Shown: positions 53,459 through 58,962, counted from the stretch's first letter. The stretch: DNA of 64,000 nucleotides from Theodoxus fluviatilis (GCA_034096865.1 JAWQFJ010001790.1:321502-385501); one strand, 5' to 3'. Notes: a model not told the origin generated them from the letters alone. Program-made: numbers and translations.

Positions 53459-54134
53459 TGTGACACAGACACACACAATCCCATCCATCTAGTGAATCAA
53501 CAAGCATGTTATTGTACAAACTAAATCTCTTTCCTTCTACGGCCTCCACCAAGAGCAAACTTCACATGTGGATAAAGGGTTGATGAAATTCAACTTCTCC
53601 AAGTGGTGGGCTGTGCATTATGGAAGGTGAGGCATAAGACAGTCAGCACACTCAAGGGGGAGCTCAGAGTGGCTGCGTTTAAAGTGGGAGTGTAAACTGA
53701 TCTGTGGGTAACAGGCACTTTCAGTTTTGGTTTTAGGGAAGATGAGTCACCAATTCATTCCATGTTTATTTTTCAGCATTTCACTTCAATATCGCACCCT
53801 CAAACTTAGGCATTAGGTGCATTAAACTGAGGGTTAATGACGGTCCACAGACACACCAGGTGGTCACACCAGGAAGCGAGAAAAGAGATGAAAGAACAAA
53901 GAAAGTGCTGGAGGAGGGCAGAAGAAGAAAGAGTCATGGAGAAGCCAGTGGTGTAACACAATGACAGTGGTAAGGAAAACAAGGACGCTACCTCTAAGCT
54001 GCTGGAGGTCTTGGGAGATGGGAATATCTCTGATGTGAAGTGTGGCCTTCTCATTTCGGTTGCCATTCCACCTCAGTCGGTTCAGCAGGCCGTCTGTGGT
54101 GCTCACCACCAGCTCATCCCTCACCGACAGGAAA
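13113..54134 (-). CDS. RIC1: RIC1 orthologue (RAB6A-GEF complex partner 1), 28 exons, 5' end missing
   Basis: In animals and yeast Ric1 pairs with Rgp1 to form the guanine-nucleotide exchange factor for Rab6/Ypt6 at the Golgi, supporting retrograde endosome-to-Golgi traffic. Twenty-eight minus-strand exons were placed by similarity to the vertebrate protein as I know it and by splice sites. Every intron begins GT and ends AG, and the phases agree at all 27 junctions. Together they give 1,290 codons plus a TGA at 13113-13115. The N-terminal half (exons 53992-54134 to about 38624-38751) is the beta-propeller-like region. The RIC1 domain follows from about 38305 to 22517, then a Ser-rich linker and a conserved helical C-terminus. 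Exons for about 180 N-terminal residues are absent and probably lie upstream of the window. Introns run up to 8.1 kb, the longest being swollen by a DIRS element. No frame damage is seen, so I regard the gene as functional. Confidence 0.93.
13606..15418. repeat. 16-bp GC-rich minisatellite, about 113 copies
   Basis: Unit ctgSctgctggaaScc, where S is G or C, lies in the last RIC1 intron. Nearly all variation is at the two S positions, giving four unit types. Because 16 is not a multiple of three and the unit lacks stops in any frame, both strands stay open for over 1.8 kb (16-residue protein periods). These frames are artefacts of the repeat. Confidence 0.97.
15845..15945 (-). repeat. LINE/SINE 3'-end fragment with (ATCC)n tail
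   Basis: On the minus strand a short sequence with caatggccttacatagcc ends in (CATC)n. The same ggctatgtaaggccattga core occurs at about 23085, also next to a tetranucleotide tail, so this is a dispersed family of 3' ends. Confidence 0.55.
16045..16069. repeat. Poly-G run
   Basis: About 20 consecutive G residues. Its length is likely unreliable in the assembly. Confidence 0.9.
16310..16400 (+). repeat. tRNA-derived SINE fragment
   Basis: Contains cgaggcacagtgccgtggtt followed by caatccc, that is a GGTTCAATCCC B box. The same core is found on the minus strand at 39660-39735. Confidence 0.45.
16671..16859 (-). CDS. RIC1: RIC1 exon aa
   Basis: Acceptor tcctggcag, donor GTCAGT. Encodes [20 protein letters not shown], matching YLLHIFMEAGCLDWCIVIGL in vertebrates, then an amphipathic helix ending [10 protein letters not shown]. 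Confidence 0.93.
17333..17695. repeat. (CA)n-rich tract
   Basis: About 360 bp of imperfect CA repeat with ACAA, TACA and CACG variants, ending about 55 bp beyond the donor of RIC1 exon z. Confidence 0.95.
17751..17925 (-). CDS. RIC1: RIC1 exon z
   Basis: Acceptor ttgttgccag, donor GTACAG. Encodes [17 protein letters not shown] and [19 protein letters not shown]; the second matches the ELASKGPHKSQVQLRY segment of vertebrates. Confidence 0.92.
18807..19007 (-). CDS. RIC1: RIC1 exon y
   Basis: Acceptor gcgttgcag, donor GTGAGT. A poorly conserved acidic and Ser-rich segment containing [14 protein letters not shown]. Splice sites and phase fit exons x and z. Confidence 0.75.
19731..19852 (-). 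CDS. RIC1: RIC1 exon x
   Basis: Acceptor gtgtggcag, donor GTGAGT. Encodes [20 protein letters not shown] followed by [12 protein letters not shown]. The acceptor abuts a short (CA)n tract. Confidence 0.88.
20230..20415 (-). CDS. RIC1: RIC1 exon w
   Basis: Acceptor tctttccag, donor GTGAGC. Encodes [14 protein letters not shown] and [21 protein letters not shown], matching the IDMMLWRHARRLL and LISWLCKERTRA segments. Confidence 0.9.
20884..21142 (-). CDS. RIC1: RIC1 exon v (Ser-rich linker)
   Basis: Acceptor gccttgcag, donor GTAAGT. Encodes a low-conservation segment with many Ser, Pro and Val residues, corresponding to the variable Ser-rich region of vertebrate RIC1. Support comes from the clean splice sites and the frame, not from sequence similarity. 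Confidence 0.75.
21499..22403. repeat. 42-bp minisatellite, about 21 copies
   Basis: Unit contains tctgatgtttgtatgaagtc and atggggttgtcatgcctttc. 42 bp is 14 codons, so a 339-residue plus frame and a minus frame stay open. It is in a RIC1 intron and upstream of exon v in transcript order. Variation is limited to a few sites (TGT/TAT, TGCC/TGGC/CGGC, CAA/AAA). Confidence 0.95.
22517..22601 (-). CDS. RIC1: RIC1 exon u
   Basis: Acceptor ctgttgcag, donor GTCAGT. Encodes [13 protein letters not shown] and [16 protein letters not shown]. The next intron contains the 42-bp minisatellite. Confidence 0.93.
22965..23062. repeat. (GAAT/CAAA)n tetranucleotide tract
   Basis: Imperfect GAATGAACAAAT repeats, followed at 23062-23130 by the ggctatgtaaggccattga core, probably the tail of a short retroposon on the minus strand. 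Confidence 0.85.
23247..23333 (-). CDS. RIC1: RIC1 exon t
   Basis: Exactly 29 codons. Acceptor cccctgcag, donor GTGAGT. Encodes ECLMNSD and [19 protein letters not shown]. Recognised from position and splice sites. Confidence 0.92.
23383..23615. repeat. 34-bp minisatellite, about 7 copies
   Basis: Unit contains ctcaatcctgtactgcccat and agctgcccaccctg. Two unit subtypes (CTGCCCATAGCTG and CCGCCCATTACCG) alternate. Confidence 0.93.
24156..24298 (-). CDS. RIC1: RIC1 exon s
   Basis: Acceptor gcttgacag, donor GTGAGT. Encodes [35 protein letters not shown] and VGNPKDLFE, the most conserved part of the RIC1 domain. Confidence 0.95.
25010..27411. repeat. GAGGACAGCTACTTACA minisatellite, split by an insertion
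   Basis: Diverged copies of a roughly 30-40 bp unit (gaggacagctacttacaaa plus acacaggactga) fill 25010-25233 and resume at 27310-27411. The two halves are separated exactly by the LTR-like insertion at 25234-27309. Confidence 0.85.
25234..27309. mobile_element. LTR-like insertion, TGTTAC...GTAACA, 2,076 bp
   Basis: The insertion begins TGTTAC and ends GTAACA, flanked by a 4-bp duplication ACAG (25230-25233 and 27310-27313), and cuts a minisatellite array in two. TG...CA ends with a short target duplication fit a solo LTR, as in Gypsy or BEL elements. No gag or pol frame is present, and 2 kb is long for a solo LTR, so a non-autonomous element is the alternative. Inside are several CCAAT or ATTGG boxes (about 25577, 26299, 26347, 26438), a GC-rich patch at 25570-25900, A runs at about 26795-26815, and a palindromic GGCAACG...CGTTGCC near 27180-27215. 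Confidence 0.6.
27443..27567 (-). CDS. RIC1: RIC1 exon r
   Basis: Acceptor tgcctgcag, donor GTAACT. Encodes [12 protein letters not shown] and [20 protein letters not shown]. The split Asn codon joins perfectly to micro-exon q across the DIRS insertion. Confidence 0.94.
28094..28291. repeat. DIRS left inverted terminal repeat
   Basis: 198 bp, a perfect reverse complement of 35165-35362. Contains CTATATAAGC, a TATA-like motif, and an inverted AGGGGAGGTAACTCCCCTT. Confidence 0.92.
28355..28450. repeat. DIRS internal complementary region (ICR)
   Basis: 28355-28410 is a perfect 56-bp reverse complement of the outer left end (28052-28107). From 28411, gttttcccacatactgtacc continuing to gtgatat is the complement of the outer right end (35340-35378). 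This two-part region complementary to both termini is diagnostic of the DIRS replication model and fixes the element ends. Confidence 0.85.
28540..28715 (-). pseudogene. Tyrosine recombinase C-terminal stub
   Basis: A minus frame from 28713 reads [20 protein letters not shown], which resembles the HxxR-containing C-terminal part of DIRS recombinases (L/I-R-K-V-A-T). A one-base shift near 28625 is needed to continue into VFTRF-stop-LCEVR. The codon where the catalytic tyrosine of the F-Y-L motif is expected is TAA (28599-28601). Only about 390 bp separate this from the end of the RNase H frame, so most of the recombinase is deleted. Confidence 0.6.
28840..29510 (-). pseudogene. DIRS RNase H second part and downstream domain
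   Basis: Encodes [18 protein letters not shown] and the ADHLSR motif (late RNase H acidic residues), then [18 protein letters not shown] and [17 protein letters not shown], typical of the region after RNase H in DIRS polyproteins. It is in a different frame from the upstream piece; the shift is near 29510. Confidence 0.82.
29465..29978 (-). pseudogene. DIRS RT thumb and RNase H first part
   Basis: Starts just inside the 3' flank of the nested insertion with [15 protein letters not shown], the expected continuation of the RT frame. Then [12 protein letters not shown] (RNase H first Asp) and [15 protein letters not shown] (second acidic residue). Frame breaks near 29510. Confidence 0.85.
29984..31558. 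mobile_element. Nested solo-LTR-like insertion, 1,575 bp
   Basis: Ends TGTCAC...GTGACA and is flanked by the 5-bp duplication AACTG (29979-29983 and 31559-31563). It interrupts the DIRS RT exactly inside a GMQF motif. TG...CA plus 5 bp indicates an LTR. No internal domain is present, so it is a solo LTR or a non-autonomous relative. Contents: a 36-bp tandem array (30190-30385), an AT-rich segment (30140-30170) and a long CT/CTT-rich pyrimidine region (30720-31320). Confidence 0.72.
30190..30385. repeat. 36-bp tandem repeat inside the LTR-like element
   Basis: About five copies of ctctggcgatttcaatcgca plus ctaccaaaacagacaa. Each holds the near-palindrome GGCGATTTCAATCGCC. Copies alternate GATTT/GACTT and ACTACC/CCTGCC. 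Confidence 0.9.
31564..33204 (-). pseudogene. DIRS reverse transcriptase (N-terminal frame)
   Basis: A single open frame of about 547 codons up to the insertion. The N-terminal half consists of diverged 40-residue repeats ([19 protein letters not shown]). The RT fingers and palm follow: [29 protein letters not shown] (motif A), [19 protein letters not shown] (motif B), RMYLDDWLI (YLDD, motif C, catalytic Asp pair intact) and LKKSDFLPS (motif D/E). DIRS-type rather than Gypsy-type by the [10 protein letters not shown] and MYLDDWL wording. Truncated by the nested insertion. Confidence 0.9.
32880..33660. repeat. 120-bp and 40-bp tandem repeats within the DIRS element
   Basis: Between about 32880 and 33190 the unit is 120 bp (40 codons, frame-preserving). 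From 33192 to about 33550 a 40-bp subunit (gcaagctcgaccttggggga plus gcgcggtgggaggcctaacc) is repeated about nine times, which does not keep the frame. A last 120-bp-type copy begins at about 33561. Confidence 0.9.
33660..35164 (-). other. DIRS 5' internal region, no recognisable gag
   Basis: Between the repeat array and the right terminal repeat. Several frames of 60-140 codons exist on both strands, but none shows a zinc knuckle or other capsid feature. A gag-like frame is expected here in DIRS elements, so it is either unrecognisable or decayed. Confidence 0.45.
35165..35362. repeat. DIRS right inverted terminal repeat
   Basis: Partner of the left repeat. The element extends outward to about 35378 through cagtatgtgggaaaac, whose complement is found in the internal complementary region. 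Confidence 0.92.
35697..35743 (-). CDS. RIC1: RIC1 micro-exon q (47 nt)
   Basis: Acceptor gtgtttcag, donor GTAAGT. Encodes [16 protein letters not shown], matching vertebrate [13 protein letters not shown]. Phase 0 entry, two-base exit. It is the last exon before the 8.1-kb intron that holds the DIRS element. Confidence 0.92.
35975..36472. mobile_element. 498-bp MITE with AGGCTT...AAGCCT ends
   Basis: Terminal inverted repeats of about 37 bp (AGGCTTATTCAGGAG...GCGCTC against AGGCTTGTTCAGGAG...GAGCGCTC), flanked by ACA on both sides (35972-35974 and 36473-36475). Interior is rich in GCGCTTC and GAAGCGC. A related solo end, aggcttgtttattcaggag, occurs at about 42210. Superfamily not identified. 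Confidence 0.65.
36511..36632 (-). CDS. RIC1: RIC1 exon p
   Basis: Acceptor gtgccacag, donor GTGAGT. Encodes [12 protein letters not shown] and ends CMLERT at phase 0. A 498-bp MITE begins 38 bp downstream of the donor. Confidence 0.91.
36665..37060. repeat. About 62-bp tandem repeat, 5-6 copies
   Basis: Unit includes cagaatgctgggagagaaaa and ttcacttccagagcctcata. Starts beside the acceptor of RIC1 exon p. Confidence 0.9.
37429..37525 (-). CDS. RIC1: RIC1 exon o
   Basis: Acceptor ctgtttgcag, donor GTGAGT. Encodes [11 protein letters not shown] and [17 protein letters not shown]. Confidence 0.9.
37815..37985. repeat. CAG/CAA-rich imperfect triplet repeat
   Basis: Compound repeat of AGGATCAACAACAGCAGCAG. 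In a RIC1 intron; the Gln-rich frames are not coding. Confidence 0.9.
38177..38305 (-). CDS. RIC1: RIC1 exon n
   Basis: Acceptor ccattcag, donor GTGAGG. Encodes [10 protein letters not shown] and [15 protein letters not shown], at the entry to the RIC1 domain. Exactly 43 codons. Confidence 0.92.
38624..38751 (-). CDS. RIC1: RIC1 exon m
   Basis: Acceptor ttgactcag, donor GTGAGC. Encodes [19 protein letters not shown]. Last part of the propeller region. Confidence 0.9.
39055..39106. repeat. (CA)n microsatellite
   Basis: About 26 CA units. Confidence 0.95.
39243..39350 (-). CDS. RIC1: RIC1 exon l
   Basis: Acceptor gtcttccag, donor GTATGT. Encodes [14 protein letters not shown], the LQEVSMSRYIPHP equivalent. 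Confidence 0.9.
39655..39740 (-). repeat. tRNA-derived SINE
   Basis: On the minus strand gatggtccagtaagctgagg resembles an A box, and GTGGTTCAATCCCAGG is a B box about 45 bp later. Shares its core with 16310-16400. Confidence 0.45.
40079..40512. mobile_element. 434-bp insert with promoter-like end
   Basis: Flanked by GGTTCAAAGATACC and GGTCCAAAGATACC (14-bp direct repeat, one mismatch, ending at 40078 and 40522). Contains three copies of gagccgacac near the left end. At 40450-40502 it has CACGTGAC, GCCAATCAG, GGTGACG and CCGGAAGTGG close together. No terminal inverted repeats or poly-A, so its class is unknown. Confidence 0.5.
40450..40502. promoter_or_regulatory. Cluster of E-box, CCAAT and ETS motifs
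   Basis: CACGTGAC (USF-type E-box), GGCCAATCAG (NF-Y type CCAAT), GTGACG (half CRE) and CCGGAAGTGG (ETS consensus) lie within 53 bp, the composition of TATA-less housekeeping promoters. It is within a RIC1 intron, so it may be a retroposed or alternative promoter. Confidence 0.4.
40711..40876 (-). CDS. RIC1: RIC1 exon k
   Basis: Acceptor gtgtatcag, donor GTGAGT. Encodes [19 protein letters not shown] and a conserved blade ending in FNLERK. Confidence 0.92.
41014..42117. mobile_element. piggyBac-like fold-back MITE, 1,104 bp
   Basis: Flanked by TTAA (41010-41013 and 42118-42121) with ends CCCTCTGG and its inverted partner GCAGAGGG, as in piggyBac. The centre holds two inverted copies of one short coding segment: plus strand about 41525-41640 and minus strand about 41645-41835. 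Both encode [20 protein letters not shown], an acidic piece like the N-terminus of piggyBac transposases. The DDE domain is absent, so it needs a transposase in trans. The arms' similarity extends outward through gatcgaggtagacacg and gcgcgaatttag. Confidence 0.68.
42359..42448 (-). CDS. RIC1: RIC1 exon j
   Basis: Exactly 30 codons. Acceptor gttcttccag, donor GTTAGT. Encodes [19 protein letters not shown]. Too short to stand out as an open frame; found from the expected position between exons i and k. Confidence 0.9.
42680..42790 (-). CDS. RIC1: RIC1 exon i
   Basis: Acceptor ctgttgcag, donor GTCAGC. Encodes YSAVDRAGQ and [19 protein letters not shown]. Phase 0 on both sides. Confidence 0.93.
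43502..43708 (-). CDS. RIC1: RIC1 exon h
   Basis: Acceptor tacttgcag, donor GTAGGA. Encodes [11 protein letters not shown], a variable Ser-rich loop, then [18 protein letters not shown]. Confidence 0.92.
44363..44527 (-). CDS. RIC1: RIC1 exon g
   Basis: Acceptor ttgcccag, donor GTATGT. Encodes [12 protein letters not shown] and, at its end, [10 protein letters not shown]. Phase 0 on both sides. Confidence 0.92.
44956..45004 (-). CDS. RIC1: RIC1 exon f (49 nt)
   Basis: A very short exon placed because the flanking phases require it. Acceptor tttttcag, donor GTGAGT. Encodes [15 protein letters not shown], matching the short spacer before the [10 protein letters not shown] segment. Confidence 0.85.
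45584..45728 (-). CDS. RIC1: RIC1 exon e
   Basis: Acceptor ttgtgcag, donor GTAAGT. Encodes [19 protein letters not shown] and [18 protein letters not shown], a strongly conserved WD-like blade. It lies about 180 bp from a (GGA)n tract that begins in the upstream intron. Confidence 0.93.
45805..45880 (+). repeat. Possible tRNA-like SINE head
   Basis: gtggcatggtctagtgggta followed by gcattcgcacctgg resembles a tRNA 5' half with an A box. The expected B box is degenerate (gggagagattcac). It leads directly into the (GGA)n tract. Confidence 0.35.
45912..46461. repeat. (GGA)n purine tract, about 550 bp
   Basis: Nearly pure plus-strand purine, with GGA units broken by GGGA, AAAAAAGAAAG and a G run at 46308-46320. 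In a RIC1 intron, about 180 bp from exon e. Poly-Glu, poly-Arg, poly-Gly, poly-Ser and poly-Pro frames are artefacts. Confidence 0.97.
46688..46946. repeat. (GA)n then (TGAA)n microsatellites
   Basis: (GA)n at 46688-46743 and an almost pure (TGAA)n of about 40 units at 46784-46946. Confidence 0.97.
48060..48370. repeat. Weak direct duplication of about 60 bp
   Basis: aatcaacacccatcattgtc with the following agacactg... is partly repeated about 225 bp downstream as aatcaacacccatagttgtc. No other structure was noticed in the intron between exons d and e here. Confidence 0.4.
48718..48806 (-). CDS. RIC1: RIC1 exon d
   Basis: Acceptor ctgttgcag, donor GTAACC. Encodes [21 protein letters not shown], continuing the propeller after the AFGC segment. 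Confidence 0.86.
49930..50021 (-). CDS. RIC1: RIC1 exon c
   Basis: Acceptor cttgttgcag, donor GTGTGT. Encodes [16 protein letters not shown], one of the best conserved segments of RIC1. Ends with a two-base partial codon. Confidence 0.9.
50985..51040. repeat. G-run pair
   Basis: Two long runs of G (about 50987-50998 and 51027-51040) separated by acagacagaaagaga-type sequence. G-quadruplex capable; lengths may be assembly-limited. Confidence 0.8.
51596..51862. repeat. (CA)n tract with CGAA interruptions
   Basis: Regular ACACACGAACACAC spacing. Lies just downstream of the donor of RIC1 exon b. Confidence 0.95.
51937..52070 (-). CDS. RIC1: RIC1 exon b
   Basis: Acceptor tgttgcag, donor GTCAGT. 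Encodes [18 protein letters not shown], equivalent to the vertebrate MEYCATLDGF blade. A (CA)n tract lies just downstream of the donor. Confidence 0.88.
52284..52467. repeat. (CA)n-(CCCT)n-(CT)n composite microsatellite
   Basis: CA to about 52322, CCCT to about 52393, CT to 52466. Second example of CCCT followed by CT. Confidence 0.96.
52496..53385. mobile_element. Dispersed element carrying TGACCTTGA arrays
   Basis: Flanked by a perfect 16-bp direct repeat acttcaaaataagaga (52480-52495 and 53386-53401), which looks like a target-site duplication. Inside, GACTCACATGC (52554-52564) and GCATGTGAGTC (53369-53379) are inverted. About eleven TGACCTTGA/TCAAGGTCA nonamers lie between 52565 and 53200, and (GGAC)n at 53313-53336. 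The CT tract at 52500-52522 may be the tail of a minus-oriented insertion. No coding frame. Long duplication plus simple tail suggest retroposition; the inverted ends suggest a MITE; I cannot decide. Confidence 0.6.
53405..53459. repeat. (CA)n microsatellite
   Basis: About 27 CA units directly after the right duplication of the TGACCTTGA element. Confidence 0.95.
53992..54134 (-). CDS. RIC1: RIC1 exon a (first in window)
   Basis: Acceptor ctttttcag, donor GTAGCG. Contains [17 protein letters not shown], a propeller blade. The first base completes a codon from an exon not in the window. Codons 1-47 of the visible frame. Confidence 0.88.
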
Positions 54135-54235
54135 CTGAAAAAGACAGTCAGTCATTTCTGTCATTTGCTCATTTCAAATTCCCACTGCCCTGTAGTCTTC
54201 ATTAAATTCTTCCATACAATTACAAGCTTTCAGTA

Positions 54236-54347
54236 CCACAAAGAGAAGTAGTGTAAAGTCAATGGGAAAGAGAAGTAGTGTAAAGTCAATGGCAAAGAGA
54301 AGTAGTGTAAAGTCAATGGCAAAGAGAAATAGTGTAAAGTCAATGGC
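54236..54347. repeat. 27-bp tandem repeat, 4 copies
   Basis: Unit aaagagaagtagtgtaaagt plus caatggc. About 100 bp upstream of the first visible RIC1 exon in transcript order. Confidence 0.92.
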
Positions 54348-54536
54348 AATTCCGTACTGGTGGCTCCATAGTCTTTCCAGTCATTTTCTTTTGAAGTTTA
54401 AACAACATCAGGCTGTCTCCTCCTTGTTGTAAAAGTACTACAATGATGTACAGGTACATTGATCCACTGATGCAGCATCAACATTTTCACACATTCTGTG
54501 TAGTTAAAAAGGCACAACTACCACAGAGTGGATCAT

Positions 54537-54573
54537 TCCCTCCCTCCCTCCCTCCCTCCCTCCCTCCCTCCCT

Positions 54574-54653
<80 letters not shown>
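54537..54653. repeat. (CCCT)n-(CT)n composite microsatellite
   Basis: CCCT to about 54581, CT to 54653. Third locus with this order in the same orientation. Confidence 0.96.
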
Positions 54654-54657
<4 letters not shown>

Positions 54658-54659
54658 TT

Positions 54660-56190
54660 TGTCTGTAGAGATAATCAAGGCATTATTTTCAGAGTGGTTA
54701 CTTTATTTCATTTTGTGTCATGAAAAGTCAAAACAACTTGATGTCATGATTGTTCTCAACAGTTATCCCCTTAGAAAATTAGATTTCTAAAAGATGACAG
54801 AAAAACACACCAAATCAAAGGCTGATGTACATCTTTACTCCCTCAAGCTGTCCTCCCGCATCATCAGATTCATCTATTTTGTCTCAGCTGCTACAGGTCT
54901 GACATGTCTCTCTAAGTTATCTGTTTATGATCAGTGCAGCAACTGTTTTCACAAGTTTATGATACAGAGACTAAGAGATGCCAGCTTACAACCTGAAACA
55001 TAGAAAACATCATAGTCATACTGGCATGGGGGGACTGATGGAAAGAATGCAAGTGAGTCAAGCACTAGTTCAAGGTATGTGACAAGAGTAAGGGGAGTAC
55101 TCCGAGTACCCTGCACCCAATGCTTTTGAGTAAGTTATTGTTCTGATCTGTGAGTACTGCACATGATTGGGAAGTTGCACTTTTAGTCTACTCTTTCATC
55201 TGGCTGCGCTACAATCCAGAGCCATCAGTTTCTGCTCCGTGTCTCTGCTAACCTTTGTGGATGGGAGTGATGTCCACACAATCTTCTCATTTCCTAACCC
55301 CAACAAACATTCAAACACAACTTTACTTCTGTTATCAGCAAACTCATTAAAGTCCCTGTAAGGAACATTTAAATATACTGTTTCTTTTCTAATCATTGAG
55401 CTCGTGCAAATCTCTACCATGAACAGCAAAATAAAACTTTCCTTCTGCTATCAGCAAGTTCATGGAAAGTTCCCACAAAAACATGGGAAAAAAAGTTATT
55501 ACCAAGAACATCTGCACCAAAGTTTTCCTCAGCTATAAAACTGTTCATGCAGGCTGCATGAGAGCCTTCCACAAGGAGATTTCGCATGGCGCTGGCATGC
55601 AGCACACAAGCCAAAACTTAGAGCCATCTCTCTGAGGGCAAGGATAAATAGACTCAGGGAATAAGTAAACCCTTGTCCTCTCAAGGTTCCTGTGGGAAGT
55701 CCAGTTCTTGGCCTAAGGCCAGGCTGTCATTGATTGTGTAAGAAATTTCATCTACATTTTGCTTAGGCCAAAAGAAAAATAGTTGTGGTTATTGTAACAT
55801 GGCAAATAAAAGGGAGGGGGGGCGGTAGGTCAGCCTGAACTTCTCACTCTTTCCTTTTTTAATAGAAGAGGCTTCATTGAACATATATCACAATTTCTCT
55901 TGTGCTCGAAAACCTCTTTTGTTTACTTCAATGGTGGATTCCCTTGGTGCTCATAAGGTGGGGAAGATGGGACAGCACACAATTCGTTGAATACCGTTGG
56001 TATCTTCATTCCCCCTTTTTAGTGTGTGTGATTGACAACAAGTTTAGGATATGCATGAAAAACGGGGCCAGTCAGGTTAGTTTAACATTTGGGAGGGGGG
56101 GGGGCTTTGGCAAGCAAGCCTTTCCCAGCCAGCCAGACTATCATGGTCATGCTTGTGACTCTAATTCCAGATCTTATCAGGCAGTACCTC
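54660..56190. other. Upstream intron or flank of RIC1, nothing recognised
   Basis: AT-rich sequence with no frame showing homology. The missing N-terminal RIC1 exons were searched for by eye here and not found. Confidence 0.4.
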
Positions 56191-56194
56191 TTGA

Positions 56195-57187
56195 TGAACC
56201 TCTTCAACACACTAGCCACTGTTTCATGTATATGGAAACAGGAGACAACACACTAGCCACTGTTTCATGTATATGGAAACAGGAGACAACACACTAGCCA
56301 CTGTTTCATGTATATGGAAACAGGAGACAACACACTAGCCACTGTTTCATGTATATGGAAACAGGAGACAACACACTAGCCACTGTTTCATGTATATGGA
56401 GACAGGAGACAACACACTAGCCACTGTTTCATGTATATGGAAACAGGAGACAACACACTAGCCACTGTTTCATGTATATGGAAACAGGAGACAACACACT
56501 AGCCACTGTTTCATGTATATGGAAACAGGAGACAACACACTAGCCACTGTTTTATGTACATGGAAACAGGAGACAACACACTAGCCACTGTTTTATGTAC
56601 ATGGAGACAGGAGACAACACACTAGCCACTGTTTCATGTATATGGAGACAGGAGACAACACACTAGCCACTGTTTTATGTACATGGAGACAGGAGACAAC
56701 ACACTAGCCACTGTTTCATGTATATGGAAACAGGAGACAACACACTAGCCACTGTTTCATGTATATGGAAACAGGAGACAACACACTAGCCACTGTTTCA
56801 TGTATATGGAAACAGGAGACAACACACTAGCCACTGTTTCATGTATATGGAAACAGGAGACAACACACTAGCCACTGTTTTATGTACATGGAAACAGGAG
56901 ACAACACACTAGCCACTGTTTCATGTATATGGAAACAGGAGACAACACACTAGCCACTGTTTCATGTATATGGAGACAGGAGACAACACACTAGCCACTG
57001 TTTCATGTATATGGAAACAGGAGACAACACACTAGCCACTGTTTCATGTATATGGAAACAGGAGACAACACACTAGCCACTGTTTCATGTATATGGAGAC
57101 AGGAGACAACACACTAGCCACTGTTTCATGTATATGGAAACAGGAGACAACACACTAGCCACTGTTTCATGTATATGGAAAAAGGAG
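56195..57187. repeat. 41-bp minisatellite, about 24 copies
   Basis: Unit tgtttcatgtatatggaaac plus aggagacaacacactagccac. Variants are limited to C/T in TTTCATG/TTTTATG, TATATGG/TACATGG and GAAAC/GAGAC, so the array is young or homogenised. Confidence 0.96.
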
Positions 57188-57189
57188 AC

Positions 57190-58292
57190 AATCTTGATGA
57201 AAGCAATGAGCCAAAACAGGAGTAGTCATGAATCTTCTTTGACACTTTGAAAAGAATCCATCCAGAGGAGTAAAATCTGGGAGGATGAACTGTTTCAAGT
57301 GAAGCTTGGCCTATTAGTGGACCATGCCTAGTAAATCCAGAAACAACACGGTACAAGTATGAGTATGAAATGTCACTATGTCTAAAGTATAGTTAAATCT
57401 TCTGTCATTTATGTATCATCTGCAGTAGTCAACTGCTATTACACTTTTTAATGGCAGTTCACAACTTTTCTTGATTTTGTGACTTTTCTTATCAAACCCT
57501 GTCACTCAGTTAATTAATTAAGGGACTGGCATACTTGTTATTGAGTCATACTTGTTCTTCTGTAAAATGAGTGCAGCCTTACAACTGGCATCATTCAAGG
57601 AATTGGTGCTTCAATTCAGCGTTTAATTCTCTCTAACCCATACAAGCTTCAGGGCAGGAGTTGGAAAAGTACTGACATCTCTCTTCCTGACACCCCATTG
57701 GTCCTAGAGCACTGGGGAGTCACTCAGGCTTGATTGCAGGCAGCCATGCAGAAACTTCCTGCCTAGCAAGCAGACATACACTCTTTCACAATGGATGGTG
57801 GGTAGGGGGTGGGAGGAGGGGGGGGGGGGGGGGGGGGGGGGGAAGGGAAGAAGGGAATTGGAGACATACAAGGGGAAAATGACAGGAACATTACATCCTT
57901 CACCACCTTGTCAAAGTGACAGCTAACCTTCTTGCCTGCATATTATAAGGCAGCAAAGGTGACATGTAAACTCCCATGACGTGAGACCTTGAAGAGGTCC
58001 ACCACCCCCACCACTCCCCCTCCAATTTGTTTGTTCCAGGTAACACGGCAAAAAAACAACAACAAAAAAACAGGTAGGCAGGAGGGAACATTCTTCTTCA
58101 TGATCTGTTTGTTTAAACAAAGGTTGTTTTTTCACAGATGTAAAAATGACATTTCTGGAAAAAAAACATCCCCCCCCCCCCCTCCCTCACGCCCCAATGT
58201 CTTGTACAATAGGAAAATTATGCTTCATACCGGTAAAACTTAATCAGAGTTATTAACAATTCTAGTGAAGGATTTACACATTTTAGATGTGC

Positions 58293-58367
<75 letters not shown>

Positions 58368-58611
58368 GTGTGTGTGTGTGCCCGTGCATGTTTTTCAGCA
58401 TCAAAAACAGAAAGCGAAGCGTTTGTGTTAACATTGAATTATAGGGTCAGCCCCATGACGGGAAACAACTTTTTGTGTGGAGGCCTAATGCACCGCTATG
58501 CTTGTCCAACCATGCTGTTGGTTTAGACAGCGTGGTTTCATACCTTTCTCTTCTTAAAACTATTATTTCTTTCAACAACAACATACCTTAGCATACAAAT
58601 ATGAATCCTTC

Positions 58612-58648
<37 letters not shown>

Positions 58649-58886
58649 ACACACACACACACACACAAACCATCCAGACATATGAGAATGTAAAATAAAA
58701 TGTTCCTTTTAAAAAGTTGATTGTCCTTGCCAAATGTACACAAAAACAGGCAGGAGTTCATTAATTTGAAATACTACACAGTCTGTGGCAACAAGCTGCA
58801 ACAAGCTGCTGCTTTTAAACAGCATGTTACACACTATACAGCCTTTTCAGGATGCAATGCTGTCATTTATTCATATTCAACAAAGT

Positions 58887-58890
<4 letters not shown>
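57190..58890. other. Non-coding spacer with microsatellites
   Basis: No gene seen. Poly-G at 57818-57842, (GT)n at 58293-58380 and (CA)n at 58613-58668. Confidence 0.5.
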
Positions 58891-58942
<52 letters not shown>

Positions 58943-58962
58943 CGAACGAACGAACGAACGGT
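58888..58962. repeat. (GA)n then (CGAA)n: LINE 3' tail
   Basis: On the minus strand the LINE 3' UTR ends AATAAACC followed by (GTTC/TTCG)n, about six units, and then (CT)n. Tandem tetranucleotide tails mark the 3' end of many LINE clades. Confidence 0.75.

Noticed and set aside
56195..57187. CRISPR-like array
   Set aside because: The 41-bp units are contiguous with no unique spacers, and the genome is an animal's. It is a minisatellite.
54140..58880. Missing 5' RIC1 exons
   Set aside because: I looked on the minus strand for the expected N-terminal segments and found no match with splice sites, so none is reported.
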